Source: Deltaproteobacteria bacterium | GTDB lineage: Bacteria > Desulfobacterota > UBA8473 | Direction of reading: 5' to 3' | NCBI GenBank assembly: GCA_030623035.1 | Contig: JAUXFK010000010.1 | Span: 1 to 22,697, forward strand | Length of the DNA: 22,697 nucleotides | Shown: positions 1-6,788 of the stretch, in pieces | How the letters are laid out: each line of letters begins with the position of its first letter | Position numbering within the stretch: the stretch's first letter is position 1 | Translations under genes and position numbers: made by a program | Notes under the pieces: generated by a model | The model's database searches: none | Told to the model about the DNA's origin: nothing | What the model saw: the letters and a program-made list of their open reading frames with translations, nothing else

Positions 1-141
1 AATTTTAACGCGTGCAACTGTTTGAACATCTAAGTGAGTTAAGAAAGAACAGGGGGAAAGATGCGAGTTCTGCACGGGTTAAAATTTGATTGCCGTTGAA
101 GCTTGGCCAGTTCTTTCTGTTTCATAAGTCTAAAATAATAC
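1..141 (+). repeat. Structured dispersed repeat, copy 1 (core plus tail)
   Basis: This stretch is nearly identical to 2475-2615. It has an 82-bp core (3-84) bounded by imperfect terminal inverted repeats, TTTTAACGCGTGCA at 3-16 and TGCACGGGTTAAAA at 71-84 (13 of 14 pair). A tail of about 57 bp (85-141) follows. By my count the core differs from copy 2 at one base, while the tail differs at about six. Within this copy AGAAAGAAC (42-50), in the core loop, is the exact reverse complement of GTTCTTTCT (110-118) in the tail, so an RNA could form a pseudoknot-like fold. It ends six bases beyond the cytochrome stop codon. It may extend left of the window. I know no named family for it; no ORF is visible inside. 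Confidence 0.85.
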
Positions 142-146
142 AAATC

Positions 147-620
147 TCATTTGAATTCATGTACAAAAATAAAGTCATTATTGGCATGTGATCCGTGACA
201 ACCAATACATCCTTTTGGCTTTCCTACAACATCAGCCTTTCCATCTGTGCCGTATTTCACCCAAAACCAGTCTCCGCCATCCGGATTATAATCCTTGATT
301 TTATACATTAGCGTAATTGCCTTAAGTTCTTTGCTTTTACTATAATTTTCTTTAACAATTATACCCCCATATTGGATGGGTGTTTTTGAGGAACTCAAAG
401 TTTTATCGTTTATATAAACCTTGTGTAAAGGGCCATGGGGTGCACGGCCTGGCTGCATTCCATGATGGTCCGGCCAGAAGGACCATTTCTTATATGGAGA
501 TTCCTTTGTAATATAATCCCATAAAGCAGGCGCATCAGGTCCTGGCATTTCAGCAAAAACCAGTGTGCCAGACAATAAAAAAACAAAGAGCAAAAAGAAA
601 CCAAGAAAACTCTTCTTCAT
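147..620 (-). CDS. Cytochrome P460-family c-type haem protein, exported
   Basis: A 157-residue protein. The N-terminus is a clear signal peptide: MKKSF, then a hydrophobic stretch to about residue 22, and a likely cleavage near VFAE. A single haem c motif CIGCH lies close to the C-terminus (residues 138-142). The mature part carries the cytochrome P460/c'-beta pattern: a KWSFWPD segment, a central YGGIIVKE strand and a GDWFWVKYGTDGK segment just before the haem site. In characterised P460 enzymes a lysine is cross-linked to the haem and the enzyme oxidises hydroxylamine; Lys90 in IIVKE is a candidate here, but I cannot prove it. The start was chosen at 620 because GGAGG lies about 5 nt upstream; an in-frame ATG 27 nt earlier lacks this. 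The gene stands alone. A TATAAT at 669-674 (minus strand) may be its -10 box, but no good -35 is seen. Family call is fairly sure; activity is inference. Confidence 0.82.
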   Translation of the reverse strand: MKKSFLGFFLLFVFLLSGTLVFAEMPGPDAPALWDYITKESPYKKWSFWPDHHGMQPGRAPHGPLHKVYINDKTLSSSKTPIQYGGIIVKENYSKSKELKAITLMYKIKDYNPDGGDWFWVKYGTDGKADVVGKPKGCIGCHGSHANNDFIFVHEFK

Positions 621-791
621 AATATCCTCCTTTTTTTGAGTTAACATATTAAGCTAACTTTGCAGCTTATTATAAGTTTTAACCTATGAATAACTTCCAA
701 CTCCTTATACCTTTGAATCCTATCCCGGCAATTATTTGGATATGTTTTTCTCTTACATATTGTACTATGAAACTACCAGTAGTTACACCTA

Positions 792-1193
792 TCAATATAC
801 AGTAGGAATCTCCGATAATACTTCCAGAAAATGATCAGTGATGGATGCGAGTTTCAATGCCTTTATTTTACTTCCCTTAAGCTTCACCTTCCCTGACAAA
901 AGAGCTAATTTGGCATTGAGTTCTCTCTGGTTTATCTTTGTAAATACTTTATAATCGCCGTATATTTTGAAAGTAGCACTGGGCCCATTGCCCTCGCCCA
1001 TTTCGATATCACCAAGCTCACCCTTTTTGTATTGGACGGACAAATACTTGTCTTTCCCGTCTGGACAATTCTGAAACACCGATACGAGATGAAACGTATT
1101 ATATTTCATTATCTTGGGTGTAATCTTTTCTTTAATGCTGCTTTTTGCCTGCTCAAACCATGTTTCACTTAGATATTCAAAACCATCGCTCAT
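792..1193 (-). CDS. SCP2-like (sterol-carrier fold) small protein
   Basis: A 133-residue soluble protein with no signal peptide or membrane segment. The order of segments matches the SCP2 lipid-binding fold: an N-terminal helix (WFEQAKSSIKEKI), paired beta strands (YLSVQYKKGELGDIEMG), then GPSATFKIYGDYKVFTKI, and a C-terminal amphipathic helix after a LLSGKVKLKGSK strand. The LSGKVKLKG motif is typical of stand-alone bacterial SCP2 proteins of this length. Such proteins bind hydrophobic ligands; the ligand here is unknown. The start at 1193 has AGGAG about 8 nt upstream. A perfect dyad at 1211-1234 sits directly before the ribosome site and suggests regulation. It is transcribed alone, with about 140-240 nt gaps on both sides. 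Confidence 0.7.
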   Translation of the reverse strand: MSDGFEYLSETWFEQAKSSIKEKITPKIMKYNTFHLVSVFQNCPDGKDKYLSVQYKKGELGDIEMGEGNGPSATFKIYGDYKVFTKINQRELNAKLALLSGKVKLKGSKIKALKLASITDHFLEVLSEIPTVY

Positions 1194-1210
1194 AACTGTT
1201 ACTCCTTTCT

Positions 1211-1234
1211 TATGATAAAAGTTACTTTATCATA
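1211..1234. promoter_or_regulatory. Perfect 9-bp inverted repeat upstream of the SCP2-like gene
   Basis: TATGATAAA (1211-1219) and TTTATCATA (1226-1234) are exact reverse complements separated by 6 nt. The dyad lies 18 nt upstream of the start codon of the SCP2-like gene, just before its AGGAG. A weak promoter may overlap it (TATGAT within the left arm on the minus strand, TTGTCG further upstream). It could be a repressor site on DNA or an mRNA hairpin next to the ribosome site; I cannot tell which. Confidence 0.5.
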
Positions 1235-1436
1235 CTGTTCGTCAATATTCGACAAAAGTTTAATCCAGATGACTTCTAGATGACCGATTAAAAGATATCC
1301 TCATTTGAGCAACAGCCCGTAAAGATGTGACCCCATACCCCTGGAGCATCAATACGGGCTTTACACGGCATTCCAGCAGAACCATTTCATATATCAGCTA
1401 AAAATGAATCTTATAATTTAAGGGGCGTCCCTCTTC

Positions 1437-2243
1437 TTAATCCTTGTACAGATGTACGTCCTGTTGTGGGAACGGTATTGAGATGCCTTCGGCATCAAAA
1501 CGCTTCTTAATGCTTTCCTGCGTGGCAAAGAAGACGTCCCAGTAATCCGCAGTCTTGACCCAGGGGCGTACAACGAAGTTAACACTGCTGTTGGCCAATT
1601 CCAGGACACCAATCGTTGGGGCTGGATCTTTGAGGATTCTGTCGTCACTTGAGAGAATATTTTCCAGAACGTTTCTGACCTTGTCCAGATCGTCACCGTA
1701 GCTCACGCCGGCAACGATATCCACACGCCGACAATCCTTTGCCGTATAATTAATGATATTATCGCCCGTCATTTTTGCATTCGGGACAATGATTTTCTTG
1801 TTGTCAGGTGATTTCAGCTCCGTGGTGAAAATTCCAATTTCTTCGACTACCCCGGATACACCGCCACCCTCTATGAAATCTCCAACTTTAAAGGGTTTGA
1901 AGATAAGCATCAACACTCCCGCGGCAAAGTTGGCCAGAGAGCCCTGAAGTGCCAAGGCAATGGCGAGACCCGCGGCACCCAGAATCGCTATGAAAGAGGT
2001 TGTCTGTATGCCCAACTTGTTGATGGCAGCAATGATGACAAACGCCATCAGTACCACATATCCGAGACCTGTCACAAAGCCAACGAGGGTCTCGTCAACT
2101 TTGTTTCTTTGCAGGATATTGCGAAGCATCTTCCTGACCCCCGACGCAATGAGACGACCCACAATAAGTATAAGGACCGCAGCAACAATCTTGAGACCGT
2201 AAAGTGTTCCGAACTCCTGAAGTTTCATAATGATGTTTTCCAT
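1437..2243 (-). CDS. mscS: Small-conductance mechanosensitive channel (MscS family)
   Basis: A 268-residue inner-membrane channel that opens under membrane tension to release solutes after osmotic downshock. Three membrane segments are visible: about residues 17-35, 58-77 and 87-113. The third is the pore helix, with the Gly/Ala-rich pattern AILGAAGLAIALALQGSLANFAAGV seen across the family (written here from 86 in two overlapping parts: AILGAAGLAIALALQ and GSLANFAAGV). It is followed by KPFKVGDFIE and the cytoplasmic beta domain (VVEEIGIFTTELKSPDNKKIIVPN). The length is close to E. coli MscS. The start at 2243 has GGGGAG about 7 nt upstream. The gene is richer in G+C than its neighbours (33 of 60 bases in 1681-1740), suggesting a different origin. 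Just past the stop on the minus strand is a short AGGG/CCCT hairpin, a weak terminator at best. Confidence 0.93.
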   Translation of the reverse strand: MENIIMKLQEFGTLYGLKIVAAVLILIVGRLIASGVRKMLRNILQRNKVDETLVGFVTGLGYVVLMAFVIIAAINKLGIQTTSFIAILGAAGLAIALALQGSLANFAAGVLMLIFKPFKVGDFIEGGGVSGVVEEIGIFTTELKSPDNKKIIVPNAKMTGDNIINYTAKDCRRVDIVAGVSYGDDLDKVRNVLENILSSDDRILKDPAPTIGVLELANSSVNFVVRPWVKTADYWDVFFATQESIKKRFDAEGISIPFPQQDVHLYKD

Positions 2244-2474
2244 TTTTTATCTCCCCTCTGTCTTCTATTGATGTTTCTTGTTTATCCTTTGCACGACTTA
2301 ACTATTGCGATATGATCTCCTTCCTGATGTTAAACATAATTTCATGCGCATTCTACCCTGCTGCTGGAATCACGTGGACGTTGGTTCCAAAACGATTTAA
2401 CAATAAATATTGAAAGATATTAAATAGGGTAACAGTTTAGCTTTTTTAAATTTTAGTTGCTAAGGCGGTGGTCA
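2244..2474. other. Non-coding stretch before repeat copy 2
   Basis: No convincing gene is visible in these 231 nt. They form the upstream region of mscS (minus strand) and lead into repeat copy 2. Apart from the GGGGAG ribosome site next to 2243 I see no recognisable promoter or hairpin. Confidence 0.4.
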
Positions 2475-2615
2475 TATTTTAACGCGTGCAACTGTTTGAA
2501 CATCTAAGTGAGTTAAGAAAGAACAGTGGGAAAGATGCGAGTTCTGCACGGGTTAAAATTTGATTGCCGTTGAAGATTGGAGAGTGCTTTCTTTTTCATA
2601 AGGCTAAAATAATAC
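2475..2615 (+). repeat. Structured dispersed repeat, copy 2 (core plus tail)
   Basis: Second copy of the 141-bp unit, in the same orientation as copy 1. The core is 2477-2558 with terminal inverted repeats at 2477-2490 and 2545-2558; the tail runs to 2615. The core is almost unchanged from copy 1 (a single T/G difference in the ACAGTGGG segment), but the tail has about six substitutions. The loop-to-tail complement seen in copy 1 is retained with one mismatch (GTGCTTTCT). Copies 1 and 2 bracket the cytochrome, SCP2-like and mscS genes. The 200 nt after this copy (2616-2828) show no gene. Confidence 0.87.
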
Positions 2616-2828
2616 TAAATAGGTTACAATCGCTCTTCATGATGAAAAAGTCTAATGGCATCCTATTTCATATTTTATTAAAAAGCATCAAGCAAATAGA
2701 AATATTTTGTACTGAACCCTATTAAACTCACCATCAGCACTCTTAGGAAAATTAGGGGACGTACGTCAGATTATAAGTTGATATACGATATTAAGCTGTT
2801 ATGCCACGCAAAGCCCGCATAGATGGGT

Positions 2829-3936
2829 GGTGTATAATATTTTTGTGTAAATTCGAAGAGGGTAGAAAAAGAGGCGCTTTTCCTATATAAAGGGTTCGGC
2901 AAAAAACCTAAAAAAGAGAGGAGAAGCACCCACGAAAGTAAAAATAAGTGTACCGGAAGTGGTAAAGATTTTCAAGGAGATTCAAGCGCAGCCTGAGAGA
3001 ATTTTTGATATGATCCGTGTAGATATCAGAGAGAGTGTCGGCGAATATCTCTCTAAGATTATGGAGATGGAGCTCACCCATTTTCTTGGGAGAGAGCGTT
3101 ATGAACAAGGTCAAGGAGATGCGAATCATCGCAACGGTTCCTATGATCGCAACTTCACCTTAAAAGGGATTGGAGGGGTTCAGGTTGAGGTGCCAAGAGA
3201 TCGGAAGGGCGAGTTTAATACGCAGGTAATCCCCCGAAATAAACGGTATGAGTACGAGCTTCGGCAAGATTTGTGTTTGATGTTTTTAACTGGGGTGAGC
3301 ACACGTACCCTTTCAATGCTCTCTAACAGGCTTATAGGCCGGAAGATATCTCCAGCGGAAATAAGTAACGTCAATAAACAATTGATAACTGCGGTTGAGA
3401 ATTGGAAAACCCGGGATTTGTCCCAAGAGTCTATCAAGTATATGTTTTTGGATGGTGTTAACTTTAATATGCGAATAGATGGGAACATAGAGAAAGCACC
3501 TGTACTGGTAGCTATTGGGGTTACAGAGGCGGGCCATAAGATTGTCTTGGGTTTGCAAGCAGGGGATAAGGAGTCAGCTCCCAACTGGCACGAGTTCTTC
3601 AAGGATTTAAAGAAACGGGGTTTGAATGGCCAAACGGTTACCCTGGGTATTATGAACGGCTTGCCAGGTCTGGAGAAGGTATTTAAGGAAAAATTCCCAA
3701 AGGCAAAAGTCCAGCGTTGCCAAGTCCATGTGGCCCGAAACGTATTGGCCAAGGTGCCTAAGAAATTGAAACAGGCTGTTGCTGATGACATGCGATCCAT
3801 ATTTTATGCGTCCACAAAAGAAAAGGCTATGGAACTCTTCTCTAAATTCAAAAAGAGATGGGAACAGAACCTTCCTTCTGCGGTAAAATGCCTGGAGAAC
3901 TCTATAGATGCCTGCTTGACCTTGGTTACTTAATAA
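2829..3936 (+). mobile_element. Decayed, 3'-truncated IS256-family insertion sequence
   Basis: The left end is probably near 2829, where GGTGTATAATATTTTTGTG followed by TAAATTC resembles the terminal repeats of IS256-family elements; this match is from memory of the family. The transposase reading frame begins about 100 nt inside. No matching right terminal repeat is present: homology stops near 3926 and the tRNA-Ala gene follows at once. The element therefore cannot move by its own transposase. Confidence 0.6.
2932..3933 (+). pseudogene. IS256-family transposase remnant (mutator type)
   Basis: The readable product is an IS256-family DDE transposase of about 333 residues if read from 2932 (324 from a GTG at 2959). 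Family landmarks are ELTHFLGRERYEQG, HRNGSYDR, VPRDRKG, the first catalytic Asp in FLDGVNFN, and CQVHVARNVLAKVPK. Three lesions are visible. First, a good AGGAG (2919-2923) sits 8 nt before an ACG codon at 2932, where homologues begin MKVKISVPEVVK, so the start looks mutated from ATG. Second, the second catalytic Asp, expected in GIMDGLPGLE, is Asn here (GIMNGLPGLE). Third, the frame ends at LENSIDACLTLVT, before the segment with the catalytic Glu (normally IERLNKEFRRR). It is almost certainly inactive. Confidence 0.88.
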
Positions 3937-3938
3937 AA

Positions 3939-4013
3939 TGGTGGAGATGGGGGGATTCGAACCCCCGACCCCTGCCTTGCGAAGGCAGTGCTCTCCCCCT
4001 GAGCTACATCCCC
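3939..4013 (-). tRNA. tRNA-Ala (anticodon CGC)
   Basis: Read on the minus strand, the 75 nt fold as a complete cloverleaf: acceptor GGGGATG with CATCTCC, D arm GCTC-loop-GAGC, anticodon stem CTGCC/GGCAG with loop TTCGCAA, T arm GGGGG-TTCGAAT-CCCCC, and an encoded ACCA end. The anticodon is CGC, reading GCG. The acceptor has the G3-U70 wobble pair that marks alanine tRNAs, which supports the call independently. It lies 25 nt past the stop of the M20 hydrolase gene on the same strand and may be cut from that transcript; I see no strong promoter of its own. The IS256 remnant abuts its 3' end. Confidence 0.96.
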
Positions 4014-4038
4014 AAGAATTTCAATCAAACCGGCCTTA

Positions 4039-5388
4039 TTATCTACAAAACTCTCTTACAATATCATAGAGTAACTCTATTCCATAGGCCAGATTTTTTA
4101 TAGATATCCTTTCATTATGACCGTGCATCTTTTCAAGATGGGAAGAAAGTGGCTCTTCGATCTTTAGCGGTGCAAATCCATACGCCGCAACCCCTTTCTC
4201 TCTAAAGAATCGAGAATCGGTTGCTCCGGACGAAATAAAAGGGATTACAGTTGCAACAGGATCCTGCTTTTTTGTACACATCTCAATAGTAGAGTAAAGC
4301 ACATTGGGTAACCTGGACTCCGTAGGAGATGATGAACCGAGGATTTCGATCTCAAAGTCCGTATGGCCCCCCAAGATTCCCTTTAACTCCTTGATGATAC
4401 TTTCCGGGTCTTCACCTGGAAGCATTCTACAGTCTATTTCACAGTAACACTCACTCGGGATAACATTGGTCTTTTTGCCCCCATGTGCAACAGCCGGCAC
4501 AAAGGTATTCCTGAGCATGGTATTCAACAGGGTCTTCAATCCCTTTTCTGGAATCATATCAAGGATTTTAAAAGAAGAGGTCTCATCGAACAACCCGGCA
4601 GCCTCTCTCTCTTCGATAAAATCCATCTTCCTGGCGAGGCCTTCGATGAACCTGGTCGTTACTGGTGATTTCTGCAATCGAGATCTGTAATTGCCAATCT
4701 TTTGAATCGCACCGGCCATATCAGAAATACAGTTGTTCCCATCAGGCATGGAAGCATGGCCGGGTACACCTCTAAATACCAATCTTACCCAGCAAACTCC
4801 CTTTTCTGCGGTCTGACAGAGGTAAAGATTCTTGTTTTCAAGACAAAAGCCGGCAACCCCTCCCTCATTGATGACAAAATCGGCTCTTATCAGGTCAAAA
4901 TGGTTCTTTACCATCCATTCAACACCGCATCTCCCTCCGGCCTCTTCATCACCGGTAGCAAGGAGTATGATATCCCTCCTGGATTTGAAACCGCTTCTCT
5001 TTAACAAGCAAAGTACCATCAATTCAATTACACCAAAATATTTGCAATCAAAAGCACCCCTGCCCCATATCTCTCCATCTTGCACCTTCCCTGAAAGCGG
5101 AGGGTGTAACCACTTATCTTCCTCAGCAGGAACCACATCGATATGGTGCAATAGAAGAAGAGGTGCTAAACTTCCATCCCCTTTGTATCTTGCAACGATA
5201 TTGCCTCTGCCTTTTTCAGACTCTAAAATTACAGAATCGAAACCCTCTTTTTTTAGTATCTCCTTTAAAAATAGGGCACCCTCTATCTCATTTCCAGGCG
5301 GGTTTGTCGTATCTATTTGAATGTATTGACTGAGGATTTTCGTAGCCTCTTCTATTATCTCATCCCAATGGATCTCATTTTTCTCCAT
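4039..5388 (-). CDS. M20-family zinc metallohydrolase (peptidase/deacylase/carbamoylase type)
   Basis: A 449-residue cytoplasmic enzyme of the M20/M25/M40 family. Visible metal and catalytic motifs: HHIDVVP (ligand His82, Asp84), GRGAFDCK (bridging Asp114), GDEEAGG (Glu148 general base, Glu149), a NEGG segment, and a C-terminal HGHNERI where homologues have HGxNE. The lid domain lies between (VRLVFRGVPGHASMP). The bridging-Asp motif usually reads DMK; here it is DCK. Members hydrolyse amide, N-acyl or N-carbamoyl bonds (ArgE, DapE, carboxypeptidase S, AllC, HyuC); substrate cannot be told from sequence. Position directly after argG-argH makes N-acetylornithine or an N-acyl/N-carbamoyl amino acid attractive guesses. 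The gap to argH is 42 nt; the ribosome site (TAAGG) is weak. Confidence 0.88.
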   Translation of the reverse strand: MEKNEIHWDEIIEEATKILSQYIQIDTTNPPGNEIEGALFLKEILKKEGFDSVILESEKGRGNIVARYKGDGSLAPLLLLHHIDVVPAEEDKWLHPPLSGKVQDGEIWGRGAFDCKYFGVIELMVLCLLKRSGFKSRRDIILLATGDEEAGGRCGVEWMVKNHFDLIRADFVINEGGVAGFCLENKNLYLCQTAEKGVCWVRLVFRGVPGHASMPDGNNCISDMAGAIQKIGNYRSRLQKSPVTTRFIEGLARKMDFIEEREAAGLFDETSSFKILDMIPEKGLKTLLNTMLRNTFVPAVAHGGKKTNVIPSECYCEIDCRMLPGEDPESIIKELKGILGGHTDFEIEILGSSSPTESRLPNVLYSTIEMCTKKQDPVATVIPFISSGATDSRFFREKGVAAYGFAPLKIEEPLSSHLEKMHGHNERISIKNLAYGIELLYDIVREFCR

Positions 5389-5430
5389 ATAACCTTACCC
5401 TATAAATATAGCCAGGTGTAATTGTTTATT

Positions 5431-6777
5431 CTATTCCTGTAATGCTAAAATCTTCTGATTAAAATTCTTGATTTCTATTTCAACCCAGTCCATCTCTGTT
5501 TTGATCTGCTCCTTTACACCTGTAAGCCCTAGATTCCCTGTTGCACCGATATGTTTTCGAGAGAGGATATTCATTTTGCATTCCGCAGTCTCTATCTTAT
5601 CCAGGTTCAAAGCGACCTCTCTGTATGCGTCTCTAAACGGCATACCTTTCTTAACCAGGTCCAATGCTCTATCGGTCGCAAATATCTCCGGAGTACATGA
5701 CTTCTCTAAAACATCCTCATTTACTTTCAACTGTGAGAAAACGAGATCACAGACTTTGATAGAAGAATCAACGATATCCATGCCCTTCAATAACGGGGCC
5801 TTCGTTTCTTGAAAGTCTCGGTTATATCCGCTGGGAAGTGCTTCTATAATCGAAGTAACCTGAAAGAGATAGGAGAGAATCGTGGAGGTCTTTGCCCTTA
5901 TCAGCTCCATTACCGCAGGGTTTCTCTTTTGCGGCATGATACTGCTTCCACAGCAAAACTCTTGAGGAAGATTAAAATAATTAAACTCTCTGGTGTTAAA
6001 AAGAATAATATCAGAAGCCACCTTGCTGAGATCCAACATGACCTGGGAAAGAGAGAACAGGACGATTGATTCTGTCTTTCCACGGCTGTTGTTTGCATAT
6101 AGTACATTATTTTGCACCTTCTCAAAACCCAGAAGATCAGATGTGTATTGCCTGTCGATATCCAAGGGTACTCCGTAACTTGCGGCCGAACCGAGAGGGC
6201 ATTGATTATTTATATTATAGGCGGTCTTTATAACCAGTATATCGTCCAATATGGATTCTAACAAAGCGGATGCCCATAAACCAACTGAAGATGGCATGGC
6301 CGGTTGTGTATGGGTACGGCCAGGCATGATAACCCCTTTATTTTTATTACTGAATTCCCAAAGTGTCAGACATAAATTCAAAATATTCTTTAGAATCTCC
6401 AGGAGTTTCTCCTTCGTATAAAGCCTCAAGTCAACAATAACCTGATCATTTCGTGAGCGGGCTGTGTGCAGTTTTTTCCCCAGGTCCCCCAATCGGTCGG
6501 TCAAGTGGTTTTCCACTTTCGTATGAACGTCCTCATCCTCTATGTATATAACAAACTTGCCTTCATCGAATAATCGTAATATCTCTTTAAATATACCTTT
6601 AAGTTTTGCCAGCTCATCCTCACTCAATATCCCTATCTTTGTAAGCATCATAGCGTGGGCTATGCTTCCTAACACATCCATCTTCACAAGCTTCTGGTCG
6701 AGTAAAAAGTCATCCCCAACTGTAAAATTCTCTATCTCTTCATTTAAGATATAACCCTTTTCCCATAGCTTTGCCAA
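5431..6777 (-). CDS. argH: Argininosuccinate lyase, Bacteroidetes-like subfamily
   Basis: A 448-residue member of the fumarase/aspartase superfamily. It has the three conserved regions: TARSRNDQ, GRTHTQPAMPSS, and the signature GSSIMPQKRNP with the mobile-loop catalytic Ser. ArgH splits argininosuccinate to arginine and fumarate, the last step of arginine synthesis. The N-terminus (AKLWEKGYILNEEIENFTVG) is unlike the usual MxxLWGGRF opening, and the pattern KxDVLGSxAHxxML resembles ArgH of Bacteroidetes as I remember it. The gene starts 11 nt after argG, so the two are surely co-transcribed. The divergent sequence and the amidohydrolase neighbours leave room for a related substrate, but arginine synthesis is the first choice. 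Confidence 0.9.
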   Translation of the reverse strand: MAKLWEKGYILNEEIENFTVGDDFLLDQKLVKMDVLGSIAHAMMLTKIGILSEDELAKLKGIFKEILRLFDEGKFVIYIEDEDVHTKVENHLTDRLGDLGKKLHTARSRNDQVIVDLRLYTKEKLLEILKNILNLCLTLWEFSNKNKGVIMPGRTHTQPAMPSSVGLWASALLESILDDILVIKTAYNINNQCPLGSAASYGVPLDIDRQYTSDLLGFEKVQNNVLYANNSRGKTESIVLFSLSQVMLDLSKVASDIILFNTREFNYFNLPQEFCCGSSIMPQKRNPAVMELIRAKTSTILSYLFQVTSIIEALPSGYNRDFQETKAPLLKGMDIVDSSIKVCDLVFSQLKVNEDVLEKSCTPEIFATDRALDLVKKGMPFRDAYREVALNLDKIETAECKMNILSRKHIGATGNLGLTGVKEQIKTEMDWVEIEIKNFNQKILALQE

Positions 6778-6788
6778 TTTTTTCTACC

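Noticed and set aside
1..2615. CRISPR array or long terminal repeats of a transposon
   Set aside because: Only two full repeat units more than 2 kb apart, with genes between and no transposase belonging to them; the IS256 remnant lies outside.
3180..3800. 206-residue minus-strand frame
   Set aside because: It lies wholly inside the transposase remnant on the other strand and resembles no known protein.
3858..4103. 81-residue plus-strand frame containing WGDSNPRP
   Set aside because: It is the antisense reading of the tRNA-Ala gene; this peptide pattern is a well-known false product of tRNA regions.
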